Assembly (NCBI GenBank): GCA_900313745.1
Contig: OMSM01000044.1
Location: 1-20,945, forward strand
Length of the DNA stretch: 20,945 nt
Source of the DNA: an uncultured Lachnospiraceae bacterium
Lineage (GTDB): Bacteria > Bacillota > Clostridia > Lachnospirales > Lachnospiraceae
Direction: 5' to 3'
The notes under the pieces were generated by a model. The model made no database searches, was not told the DNA's origin, and saw only the letters and a list, made by a program, of their open reading frames with translations. This document shows positions 14,140 to 20,945 of this stretch, one piece after another. Position numbers and translations under genes: made by a program. Each line of letters begins with the position of its first letter. The first letter of the stretch is position 1.

Positions 14140-16149
14140 TTAATCATTGAGATTTGCGCCGTACATCTTAAGGCCGGCCTCCGAAGCGCAGGCGAAGGGA
14201 CCGGGGATGATGCTTACTCCTCTGTGTTCGCCAAGGTAGTCGGAGTTGAAAGTAATTGCCGTTCCGTCCGGATTCTCGAAGCGCTGGTTGGGCTCAAAGG
14301 CATAGCCCAGAACATCGGAGTCGATAAGGTCGCACCTGAAATCGCCGATGAAGTCGTAGACGTTGGTCTCAAGATACCAGCCGTCTTCTTTCTCGACGAT
14401 GTCGATGTCGACGTGATTGTCATTGTCGACGATGTTGTGTTTCTCCTTTTTCCATGCCTTCGCGCCGTTGAAGTAGACGTTGCCGTCGCACCAGACCGGA
14501 AGATGGCTGTAGTGCGCGCGGGCGAGGCCCATCATATTGGGGATCTCGTTGTCCAGATCGAACTGGGCAATCCACTCGTCATAGGTGGGGTACTCATCCC
14601 AGCAGTAGGTGCCGACCTGGCGGTTTTCCTTGCTCACCCTGTCGGTGCTGTCGCTGCGCATGACGAAGTCTTCCGCGGAATACTTCTGGATGAAGATGTT
14701 GTTGTAGAAGCGGTTGTCGCCGTGCAGGAAGGTCATGAAGCCCTGAACCTCCGTGCGGTGCGGCATGTGGTAAGGCGTGTAGCGGTCGCCGGTGCCCTCG
14801 CCGACATAGGTCAGCGCGCCGCAGATGATGTTGTGAACCATCGCGACACCCTCAGTGGCGATGCGCAGGCTGACATCGGAGAGCAGCAGGTTGTTGTCGA
14901 TGAGCGTCGGGCCGTGGCCGACCTCGACGAAGATATCCTGGCAGGTCATGCCGCCGGAGAGCTGCTTCGCGAATGCAGGCTTCTGGTTGTCGTGCAGGAT
15001 ATTGCCGGTGATCCGGGTTCCCTGGGCCTCCCAGTCGTTCCAGATGCCCATGGTGCAGTGGTGGATGTGGTTGCGGCGGTAGGTGACGTCGATGGCAGCG
15101 TGCATCTTGATGCCCGCGATCTCCGCACCGCCGAGCTCCATCATGTTGTTGATGTGATGGACATGGTTGTCCTCGATGATGCTGAATACACCGCCCATGC
15201 GGCCGATGATGCCGCCCTGCTCGCAGTGATGGATGTTGTTGCGGCGGATGATGTGGCTCCCGACCTTCTCCTTGAGCCAGCCGTGATACTGGCCGCGGCA
15301 GACGGCGTCGCGCTCCATCTGGGTGGGGCTCTTTAAGTGCTTCGTGGTGAAGTAGTGGTCATTCTCGGGATCGTAGTACTTTCCGACGGAAATGCCTGCG
15401 CATTTCGCGCCCCAGATCTCGCAGTCCTCGATGATCCAGCCCTTGGACCAGTGGGGGCCGATCATGCCGTCCTGGAATGCCGCGGGCGGTGCCCAGGTGC
15501 TGGCGGACTTGTTGATATTGAAGCCGCTGACGGTGATATAGCCGCGGCCGATCTTCGAGGGCATGAAGCAGCGCCTGCGGACAGTGATTTCAACGTTTTC
15601 CTTTGTGGGATCCGCCCCGCCGAAATTGGCGTAGATCACAGTCTCGTTCTTCTCCGCATCCTGCTCGGCGTACCATTTCCAGCGGGAAGCCTCGGGCTCC
15701 CAGGAGCACTCGTAGACCTCGGCGGCGATGCAGGCCTCGAGCGAGGTCGCCTCGTAGAGTGCCTTGTCGTTAAGCCAGACGCAGCCGGTGTGTTTGTCGC
15801 GGGTCGCGAAGTACCAGTCGCCGAAGACATAGGTGGTGTAGGGGTTATAGTCGCCGAAGATGCTGTTCTTCACTCTGGTGACATAGACCGTGCCCTCGTA
15901 CTGTTCCCAGTCCTTCACGGGCTCGGCGCCGGTGATCACCGCGCCGAGAGGCTCGGTGCTGCGGTAGGTGATGCGCGCATCCTCCGTGCCGCCGTTTACG
16001 GGATCCACATACTCCCTGTAGGTGCCGGGCGCGACGAGGATCTCATCTCCGGGAACGGCGATTTTCGCTGCGTCGTTGATGTGGCGGAAGGGCATTTCCT
16101 TCGTGCCGTTGCCGTCATGTCCGGCAGCGGCGTTCACATAGATCGTCAT
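14140..16149 (-). CDS. GH120-type beta-xylosidase (right-handed beta-helix), cytoplasmic
   Basis: A 669-residue protein that I match from memory to GH120 beta-xylosidases such as XylC of Thermoanaerobacterium saccharolyticum, which release xylose from xylobiose and longer xylo-oligosaccharides. Shared landmarks are the N-terminal strand YVNAAAGHDGNGTKEMPF, WAPP (219-222), WSKGWIIED (234-242), GSHIIRRNNIHHCEQGGIIG (297-316), EIAGIKMHAAIDV (343-355), NDWEAQGTR (371-379), DIFVEVGHGP (405-414) and RFYNNIF (480-486). By that alignment Asp372 is the nucleophile and Glu409 the acid/base. The interval between them is about 14 residues longer than I recall for XylC. No signal peptide is present, so it acts on imported oligosaccharides. 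TAGGAGAG precedes the ATG. The neighbouring araA fits arabinoxylan use. Confidence 0.82.
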   Translation of the reverse strand: MTIYVNAAAGHDGNGTKEMPFRHINDAAKIAVPGDEILVAPGTYREYVDPVNGGTEDARITYRSTEPLGAVITGAEPVKDWEQYEGTVYVTRVKNSIFGDYNPYTTYVFGDWYFATRDKHTGCVWLNDKALYEATSLEACIAAEVYECSWEPEASRWKWYAEQDAEKNETVIYANFGGADPTKENVEITVRRRCFMPSKIGRGYITVSGFNINKSASTWAPPAAFQDGMIGPHWSKGWIIEDCEIWGAKCAGISVGKYYDPENDHYFTTKHLKSPTQMERDAVCRGQYHGWLKEKVGSHIIRRNNIHHCEQGGIIGRMGGVFSIIEDNHVHHINNMMELGGAEIAGIKMHAAIDVTYRRNHIHHCTMGIWNDWEAQGTRITGNILHDNQKPAFAKQLSGGMTCQDIFVEVGHGPTLIDNNLLLSDVSLRIATEGVAMVHNIICGALTYVGEGTGDRYTPYHMPHRTEVQGFMTFLHGDNRFYNNIFIQKYSAEDFVMRSDSTDRVSKENRQVGTYCWDEYPTYDEWIAQFDLDNEIPNMMGLARAHYSHLPVWCDGNVYFNGAKAWKKEKHNIVDNDNHVDIDIVEKEDGWYLETNVYDFIGDFRCDLIDSDVLGYAFEPNQRFENPDGTAITFNSDYLGEHRGVSIIPGPFACASEAGLKMYGANLND

Positions 16150-16184
16150 GTCTGTTCTCTCCTAAGAAGTTGATGTTTGTTGTC

Positions 16185-16207
16185 CCGCGGAGCGGACAGG
16201 CCCGCGG
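16185..16207. repeat. Paired CCGCGG palindromes upstream of the GH120-like gene
   Basis: CCGCGG at 16185-16190 and again at 16202-16207 can pair across an 11-base loop. The pair lies 35 bases upstream of the GH120-like ATG, in its probable leader. It might be an RNA hairpin or an operator. Only a weak promoter candidate (TTCTCT - 17 bases - TATGCT on the minus strand, just upstream) is visible in this 128-base gap. Confidence 0.3.
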
Positions 16208-16243
16208 AAGAATAACGATTAACTTCAGCATACCACAAATCCG

Positions 16244-16270
16244 GGAGACAGAGAACCGTCCCCTGTCTCC
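16244..16270 (-). terminator. Hairpin after the prolyl oligopeptidase gene, related to the one at 11414-11443
   Basis: GGAGACAG (16244-16251) pairs with CTGTCTCC (16263-16270). On the minus-strand RNA the stem extends inward through G-U pairs (GGGGA with TTCTC), which is not possible on the plus strand, so the minus-strand RNA is the probable functional form. It lies eight bases after the stop at 16278. The following sequence is not T-rich, so it may be a 3' stabiliser or partial terminator. Confidence 0.5.
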
Positions 16271-16277
16271 TTACCGG

Positions 16278-18245
16278 TCAGCCGAGCGCCTTCTCCATGA
16301 AGACCCGCATCTCCGCGATCGTCTGCCAGAAGACCTCTCCCTGGCCGCGGTCGTGGGAGCCCTTCTCCAGCACCCTTAAGAGGATGGGATTGTCGCTGGT
16401 ATTCATGGACTGCATTGTCGCGGCGAAGCTCTTCCCGTGATACGGCGGCACGTTGTTGTCACACTCGCCGGTCTGAATGTAGACCGGGGGATAATCCACG
16501 GCGCGCACGTTGTGGACGGGAGAGTAGCTCTTAAGGTATAAAAACTCCTCCTCAGAGCGGTGCGGATCGCCGTATTCCGTGATGTACATCGCTCCGCGGT
16601 CGTCGTCCGCAAAGTGGATCATGTCCGTGTGGGGAACGGAATCGATGACGCAGCCCCAGAGATCGGGGCGCATGGTGACCAGCGCGCTCATGAGCAGGCC
16701 GCCGTTGGAGCAGCCGCTGATGACAATCTTTGCGGGAACGGTCCAGCCGTCGGCGATGATCTTCTCTGCAATGCCGATGAAGTCCCCGTAGCAGTTCTTC
16801 TTGTTCATGCCCATGCCGGCAAGATGCCACGCAGGACCGTACTCGTTTCCGCCGCGGAGCAGGCAATGTACGTAGATTCCGCCCGATAGCACCCAGCTGC
16901 GGATATTGGTCTGCGAGACCATCTCCGTAGACCAGGGGGGCATGTTGATGTTGTAGCCGCCGTAGCCGTACATGAGGGTTCTGTGATTCCCGTCCTTCTC
17001 CGCGTCCTTCCTGCGGACAAGGTAGTAAGGGATTTTCGCCCCGTCCGCGCCGGATTCGGCGAAGAGCAGCTCTGCCACCATTTCGCTCCCGTCCGCGGGA
17101 GTGCCCTGGGCAGTCTCAAATTTCTCCCCGTCGAATTTCAGGATGACGGGAGAGGAGGTGAAGCTGTCAAAACTGAAGAACTTCACTCCGCGTCCCTCAC
17201 CGCAGGGGGCGATGGCGCATACAGGCTCGGGGAGGGCGACGGGTGTGCCGTCCGGAACAGTTTTGACCGCGCTCGCCGCACAGCTCTGCACATGGACGAA
17301 AAGCTTCCCTCCCGCGGAGAATCCGCTGTCCATGTAGCCGTCCTTCTCCTCGTAGACGGTGCGGGCGTCGGCTATTGTCCCGCCCCGGGGGATCACGATC
17401 AGCGTACCGTGATCAGATTCCTTAAGCGAGATGAAATAATGCCCGTCGGCCGTGGAATCCACGTAGATCAGCTCCAGGGGGCATCCCTCGTTGAGGCAGG
17501 TCAGTTGTCCGCTCTCCTCCTCATAGGAGTAGAAGATGTGCTCGGAGTAGTTCATGGAGAAGCAGAAAATGAAACAGCTTCCGTCCTCGGAGCGGGAGAT
17601 CTCGCCGAAGATGGAATTTTCCGGATAGGTAAGGATCTCGGCCACTTCGCCGGTGTCCGCGTCCCAGCGCTGTATGGTGGTGAGGGAGCTTTCCCCCTCC
17701 ACCTTTGTGGCGGGAGAGTAGTAGGAACGGCGTTTTTTGGACCAGCTGCCGCTGAAGGTCATGGGAAGAACTGCGAGGTTTTCCTTCTTCTCAAAATCGT
17801 AGATCACGATGTCCGGGCGGGGAGCCGCGTCAACCATGGTCAGGATTGCCAGAAGGTTCTCGTCCGTCGGGCAGGCATCCGCCGCGAACGACGTGCGCTC
17901 CGGAAGATCATAGCGCGCAAACAGCGTGCGGACCTTGTTCATGCTGCTGTCCAGTTCCACGACACTGCTGTTGCCGTCTTTGCTCTCGGAAGCAAGGTAG
18001 CCGTCCCTCCAGGGAGAGAGTCTCATCATCGGCTCCGGGACATGCTCAGCCTTAAGCTTCGCCTTCATCGCCTCCACCTCGTCCTTGTCGAACCAGGCGT
18101 CGGTAAATGCGTTCTCCCTTGCGGTGAAATCAAGAACCTCCGGATCCTTCGTGTTTCTGAGCCAGGTGTACGGCGCCTCCAGTTTGTGGCCGAAATAATC
18201 CTCCACAAGATCGGAACGGCGGCACTCAGGGTAGTTATACTTCAT
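16278..18245 (-). CDS. Prolyl oligopeptidase family serine peptidase (S9A), cytoplasmic
   Basis: A 655-residue enzyme cutting short peptides, typically after proline. The N-terminus has the family opening YPECRRSDLVEDYFG and PYTWLRN (25-31). Residues ~70-395 form the predicted beta-propeller and ~400-655 the alpha/beta-hydrolase domain. The catalytic triad is visible: Ser513 in GCSNGG (511-516), Asp596 in TGECDNNVPPYHG, and His631 in KGSHDRGQ. The family often has DDxVPxxH and GHG at the latter two sites, so ECDNNVPPYH and GSHDRG are mild variants. It is slightly shorter than pig POP (~710). There is no signal peptide. AAGGAG lies nine bases upstream, and an 11-bp dyad (AGAACAGTTCT, 18246-18256) sits between it and the ATG. 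The context (amidohydrolases upstream, divergent Opp/Dpp permease) points to uptake and breakdown of peptides. Confidence 0.93.
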   Translation of the reverse strand: MKYNYPECRRSDLVEDYFGHKLEAPYTWLRNTKDPEVLDFTARENAFTDAWFDKDEVEAMKAKLKAEHVPEPMMRLSPWRDGYLASESKDGNSSVVELDSSMNKVRTLFARYDLPERTSFAADACPTDENLLAILTMVDAAPRPDIVIYDFEKKENLAVLPMTFSGSWSKKRRSYYSPATKVEGESSLTTIQRWDADTGEVAEILTYPENSIFGEISRSEDGSCFIFCFSMNYSEHIFYSYEEESGQLTCLNEGCPLELIYVDSTADGHYFISLKESDHGTLIVIPRGGTIADARTVYEEKDGYMDSGFSAGGKLFVHVQSCAASAVKTVPDGTPVALPEPVCAIAPCGEGRGVKFFSFDSFTSSPVILKFDGEKFETAQGTPADGSEMVAELLFAESGADGAKIPYYLVRRKDAEKDGNHRTLMYGYGGYNINMPPWSTEMVSQTNIRSWVLSGGIYVHCLLRGGNEYGPAWHLAGMGMNKKNCYGDFIGIAEKIIADGWTVPAKIVISGCSNGGLLMSALVTMRPDLWGCVIDSVPHTDMIHFADDDRGAMYITEYGDPHRSEEEFLYLKSYSPVHNVRAVDYPPVYIQTGECDNNVPPYHGKSFAATMQSMNTSDNPILLRVLEKGSHDRGQGEVFWQTIAEMRVFMEKALG

Positions 18246-18286
18246 AGAACAGTTCTCCTTTATCAGTTTCAGAGTTTACTCAGAGC

Positions 18287-19432
18287 TTACGCCCGGTACA
18301 GCACCTTACCGTTGATCATGGTCATTTTCAGGTTGGCCGCGACATATTTTGTCGGAAGTGCCTCGTAGATCAGGATGTCCGCGTCTTTTCCGGCTTCAAG
18401 GGAACCGACGCGGCTGTCCGCATAGAGCATCTCTGCTGCATTCATTGTGATCATGCGGAGAGCGCGGACAGGATCCATGCCCTTGCGCACCGCCTCGCCG
18501 GCCTGGTAGATCAGGAGATTTTCCGGGGTCACCGGCCCGTCGGTCATGACGGTGACGCGGACACCGCGGTCATCGAGGCCCTTGCAGCACTCGAAGTCGA
18601 TCTTGCCGCCCTCGCCGGGGAAGAGTCCCGCGGAGATGGGGCCGAAGATGACGCCGCGGACATGGGAGTCTGTCAGGACATCGTAGAAGTCGCTCGCGCC
18701 CTGCGCGTGGTCGATCGTGACCTCGATGTCGAATTCCTTCGCGATTTCCACCACCGTGACCATGTCATGCATATAGGTGTGGACCTTGAGAGGGATCTTC
18801 TTTTCCAGTACGGGAATGCCGTGCTCGAGGCCGAGATCGAATTTGGGCATCTTCTCGGGATCGCCGGCAGCGGTTTCCTTCTTCTCCATATACTCGCGCA
18901 CCTGGCGCAGATAATCGCGGAGAAGGAACGCGATGCCCATGCGGGTCATGGGCATCTGCTTGTTCTTCGAGTACATGCCCTTGGGATTGATGCCGGTCGC
19001 GGCCTTAAGGCAGACAGGGCGCCTGATGACGCGCTCCGCGATGGTGCCGGGATTGGATTTCATGACCATGCCCCAGCCGCCGATCACGTTGCCGCTTCCG
19101 GGGATCAGGCAGCTTGTCGTGATGCCGCAGCGGATGGCTACCTCGAAATCCCTGCTCTTGGGGTCGATGCCGTAATAGGAGTCCACCTCGGGGGTGCAGG
19201 GCTTGGTGCACTCGTTCAGGTCCTCGGTCTCCATCTGCACGCCGCCGATGTGGCTGTGGGCATCCACAAGGCCGGGGACGACCGCGCATCCCGCGGCGTC
19301 GATGATCTCACAGTCCGCGCTTATGTCTTTGCCGACAGCCTCGATCTTCCCGCTGTCACCGACGAGGATATCCGCCTCGAAGGGGGCGGACTCCGTCATG
19401 GAGTATACAAGTCCGTTCTTAATTACATACAT
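18287..19432 (-). CDS. Metal-dependent amidohydrolase (imidazolonepropionase/dipeptidase-like), active copy
   Basis: A 381-residue cytoplasmic amidohydrolase with a complete ligand set for one metal: HSH (His59, His61) in VVPGLVDAHSHIGG, His218 in LKVHTYMHD, His242 in TIDHAQG and Asp298 in MTDGP. The C-terminal composite strand region (SLEAGKDADILIYE, then INGKVLYRA) is typical. It lies closest to imidazolonepropionase-like and isoaspartyl/Xaa-dipeptidase-like proteins, but the substrate cannot be fixed; an amide bond in a small peptide or cyclic amide is likely. Its ATG lies inside the end of the preceding amidohydrolase gene (10-base overlap), with AGGGGG about twelve bases upstream, so the two proteins are probably made in step. 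It precedes the prolyl oligopeptidase gene by 41 bases. Confidence 0.88.
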   Translation of the reverse strand: MYVIKNGLVYSMTESAPFEADILVGDSGKIEAVGKDISADCEIIDAAGCAVVPGLVDAHSHIGGVQMETEDLNECTKPCTPEVDSYYGIDPKSRDFEVAIRCGITTSCLIPGSGNVIGGWGMVMKSNPGTIAERVIRRPVCLKAATGINPKGMYSKNKQMPMTRMGIAFLLRDYLRQVREYMEKKETAAGDPEKMPKFDLGLEHGIPVLEKKIPLKVHTYMHDMVTVVEIAKEFDIEVTIDHAQGASDFYDVLTDSHVRGVIFGPISAGLFPGEGGKIDFECCKGLDDRGVRVTVMTDGPVTPENLLIYQAGEAVRKGMDPVRALRMITMNAAEMLYADSRVGSLEAGKDADILIYEALPTKYVAANLKMTMINGKVLYRA

Positions 19433-20577
19433 CTTAATTCGTCCCCCTTCCTGTAGATCACGCGGCCGCCCATGTAGGTAGCAACAATCTCCGCCTCATA
19501 GGTCTCCAGCGGGTTCGCGCTCCAGAGTACCAGATCCGCGCGCTTGCCTGCCTCGATGCTGCCGGTCACGTCGTCCACCGAGAGAAGTTTTGCGGGGATG
19601 CTTGTCATCATAGGCAAAACTTTCGACTCGTCCTTCATGATCTTCATCATGGCGATGCCGAGCCAGAGCACATCCTCGCGCATCTGGAAGGAGCTGTCCA
19701 CACCGGAGAGGGCGACTTCAAGGCCCTTGTCCGCCAGGGCGGCGATGCCCTTTAAGTCGAGCGCCATGGCGATGTCGTCCATCGTCATGCTGGAGGAGCG
19801 GACGACAAGGGGAATGCCGTTCTCGACGAGCCACCCGGATTCCGCGGTGAGGCCGAAACCGTTGCACAGAACAAGGCGCAGCTTTTCGTAGGGCTTTACG
19901 ATATCCGCGACGAAGAGGGCGTCCTGTTCCGTGTCCGTGCTGACGAAGAGGGGAAGCTCGCCGTCCACGACGCGCTTTATCGCCTCGAGCTTCATGTCGC
20001 GGGGCTTGTCCTTCTCGATCTTGTACTCGGAGGCCAGGCGGAGCTGTTCGGAGAGCTGCTCAAAGATCCACATCTTGGTCTGGGGGGCGACGTTGCGCTT
20101 GCCGTAGCTGTCCTTCAACTTCTTACAGACGGAAGCCTTCATGCCGACGCAGGGCTTTACGCACATCGCGAAGGGATTCACTCCGTCCACCTCGAACACG
20201 GCCATGGTGCCGCCGAAGAGGTTGTTGTCGGTCGGGGTAACGCCGACGGTAGTCAGGCCGAAGGCACCGAGCTGCTGCACGGTGGCCGCGCGGCCGTTGA
20301 ACGCGTACTTCACATCCAACTGGGGCGTGATCGGGTCGGAGAGCTCGTCATTGTCGTTGCTGGAGGGACGGATCTCCGTTGAGGAGCCGTTGATGCCCCA
20401 GAAGGAGAGGGTCTGGATGAAGCCGGGAAGGATCTCCATTCCGGAGGCGTCGAAGACCTCCTCATCCGGAGCGTCGATGTGTTCCGCGATCTCGGCGATT
20501 TTTCCGTCGTTTAGCCTTAAGTCCGCGGGAAAAACTTTCCCCTTCCCGTCGTGAATGCGTCCGTTTTTGATGATCAT
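19423..20577 (-). CDS. Amidohydrolase paralogue lacking metal ligands (probable pseudoenzyme)
   Basis: A 384-residue protein with the overall pattern of the amidohydrolase superfamily: N-terminal MIIKNGRIHDGKGKVFPADL, the DASGMEILPGF junction, and C-terminal SIEAGKRADLVLW followed by MGGRVIYRKG. The metal site is missing. Where active members have PGxxDxHxH, this one reads PGFIQTLSFWG (51-61), so both His are lost. The third and fourth His positions read FVSTD (211-215) and VLCNG (236-240). Only the Asp (SGVDSS, Asp294) remains. The start at 20577 is chosen for AGGAGG seven bases upstream; the frame stays open to 20670 but that stretch is AT-rich promoter DNA. It overlaps the intact amidohydrolase gene by 10 bases, which suggests a heteromeric complex or a regulatory subunit. 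The reading frame is uninterrupted, so this is not decay. Confidence 0.85.
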   Translation of the reverse strand: MIIKNGRIHDGKGKVFPADLRLNDGKIAEIAEHIDAPDEEVFDASGMEILPGFIQTLSFWGINGSSTEIRPSSNDNDELSDPITPQLDVKYAFNGRAATVQQLGAFGLTTVGVTPTDNNLFGGTMAVFEVDGVNPFAMCVKPCVGMKASVCKKLKDSYGKRNVAPQTKMWIFEQLSEQLRLASEYKIEKDKPRDMKLEAIKRVVDGELPLFVSTDTEQDALFVADIVKPYEKLRLVLCNGFGLTAESGWLVENGIPLVVRSSSMTMDDIAMALDLKGIAALADKGLEVALSGVDSSFQMREDVLWLGIAMMKIMKDESKVLPMMTSIPAKLLSVDDVTGSIEAGKRADLVLWSANPLETYEAEIVATYMGGRVIYRKGDELRCM

Positions 20578-20584
20578 GCTGCTT

Positions 20585-20590
20585 CCTCCT
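20585..20590 (-). promoter_or_regulatory. Ribosome binding site deciding the start at 20577
   Basis: AGGAGG on the minus strand, seven bases before the ATG at 20577. It sets the start of the amidohydrolase paralogue over an in-frame ATG at 20670, which lies in the promoter region. Confidence 0.7.
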
Positions 20591-20617
20591 GTCGTTTTCC
20601 GGATTTGAAAATGTATA

Positions 20618-20647
20618 AATATAAAACAATCTTGTATACATGTCCAA
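20618..20647 (-). promoter_or_regulatory. Promoter of the amidohydrolase/peptidase operon
   Basis: On the minus strand TTGGAC (20647-20642) is followed after 18 bases by TATATT (20623-20618). Transcription would start about 30 bases before the ribosome site. The spacer contains a GntR-like palindrome. Confidence 0.5.
20631..20642. promoter_or_regulatory. GntR-like palindrome in the divergent promoter region
   Basis: CTTGTATACATG contains the perfect 8-bp dyad TGTATACA and is a near-palindrome over 12 bases, resembling operators of GntR-family repressors (general form T-G-T-A-T-A-C-A). It lies in the spacer of the minus-strand promoter and upstream of the plus-strand -10, so one bound protein could control both directions. 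Confidence 0.35.
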
Positions 20648-20660
20648 ATTATACTATGAT

Positions 20661-20666
20661 TATAAT
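20661..20666 (+). promoter_or_regulatory. -10 element of the ABC permease gene
   Basis: A perfect TATAAT lies 19 bases before the permease ATG and overlaps no gene. No good -35 is seen at 16-18 bases, so an activator or an upstream start is possible. The RNA start would fall very close to the ribosome site AAAGGAG (20672-20678), which leaves a minimal leader and makes this call tentative. Confidence 0.35.
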
Positions 20667-20685
20667 ACATTAAAGGAGTGGTGTA

Positions 20686-20945
20686 ATGAAGAAGTATGTA
20701 CTGAAGCGACTCGGCACCGGTGCCCTGGTCGTTCTTTTTTCCGTTCTTTTCAACTTTGTCATCGTCCGGATGGCTCCCGGTGATCCCACCAGGCTTCTCG
20801 CCGGCAAGGACAATCCCAATCCCGAATTAATCAAAATGCTGCAGGAGAAGTACGGGCTGAACAAGCCCGTGCTTGTCCAGTTCTGGATCTACATAAAGCA
20901 GCTTCTGCACGGGGATTTCGGTTATTCCTACGTCTCCAGCTCCAC
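20686..20945 (+). CDS. Opp/Dpp-type ABC transporter permease, N-terminal part (3' end outside window)
   Basis: 86 codons of an integral membrane permease for oligopeptides, dipeptides or nickel (OppB/DppB family) are present. The first ~35 residues hold the start helix (YVLKRLGTGALVVLFSVLF) followed by RMAPGDPTRLLAGK. Next come the family hallmark LQEKYGLNKPVLVQFWIYI and HGDFGYSYVSS, matching the typical 'YGLDKPxxxQYxxWLxxxxxGDxGxS'. AAAGGAG lies eight bases upstream of the ATG. It is divergent from the amidohydrolase/peptidase operon with a shared promoter region, so the two probably form one peptide import and breakdown pathway. The partner permease, binding protein and ATPases presumably lie beyond the window. 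Confidence 0.93.
   Translation, partial: MKKYVLKRLGTGALVVLFSVLFNFVIVRMAPGDPTRLLAGKDNPNPELIKMLQEKYGLNKPVLVQFWIYIKQLLHGDFGYSYVSSS

Noticed and set aside
14224..16173. Two long plus-strand open frames opposite the GH120-like gene
   Set aside because: Their translations are rich in Val, Asp and Ala with no recognisable domain, as expected from the complement of GC-rich third positions.
16983..18368. Open frame of 461 codons opposite the prolyl oligopeptidase gene
   Set aside because: Antisense shadow: the minus-strand enzyme has an intact triad, and this frame has no motif or plausible start signal.
1..20945. CRISPR arrays, tRNA or rRNA genes, insertion sequences or prophage
   Set aside because: No regularly spaced repeats, cloverleaf-like sequence, transposase or integrase motif was seen on either strand.

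Overview
The window looks like chromosomal DNA of an anaerobic Firmicute of class Clostridia, most likely a GC-rich member of Lachnospiraceae. The evidence is strong AGGAGG-type ribosome sites, TATAAT-type promoters, a 3D-domain cell-wall protein, SpoIIE/RsbU and STAS regulators, and cytoplasmic plant-oligosaccharide enzymes without signal peptides. The assignment is inferred from gene content; there is no rRNA or other marker. I see no tRNA, rRNA, CRISPR array, insertion sequence or integrase. No gap between genes exceeds about 160 bases, and every gap above 100 bases is described in an entry.

Plus-strand half (1-11372). After the end of a 3D-domain protein come an unrecognised soluble protein, a small polytopic membrane protein and a membrane-anchored PP2C phosphatase of the RsbU/SpoIIE type, ending at a candidate terminator (3419-3456). 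Next is an NRPS-like protein (adenylation, carrier, condensation) whose gene overlaps that of an O-antigen-ligase/Wzy-like membrane protein. A consensus extended -10 promoter inside the end of the Wzy-like gene, followed by a structured leader, precedes a STAS protein, a CPBP intramembrane protease, a second STAS protein, a divergent RsbW-like protein, a GNAT acetyltransferase and an S24/S26 (SipW-like) peptidase. A strong hairpin terminator at 11414-11443 closes this half. The parts resemble a partner-switching circuit (phosphatase, two antagonists, degenerate kinase) built around an envelope-directed condensation machine, with no sigma factor in sight. This is the best candidate here for an undescribed system.

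Minus-strand half (11518-20577, transcribed right to left). An amidohydrolase paralogue that has lost its metal ligands overlaps an intact amidohydrolase. They are followed by a prolyl oligopeptidase, a GH120-type beta-xylosidase, an FMN-dependent alpha-hydroxy-acid dehydrogenase-like protein and L-arabinose isomerase. At the right edge an Opp/Dpp-type ABC permease begins divergently from the amidohydrolase pair, across a shared promoter region with a GntR-like palindrome. This half reads as uptake and cytoplasmic breakdown of peptides and arabinoxylan oligosaccharides.
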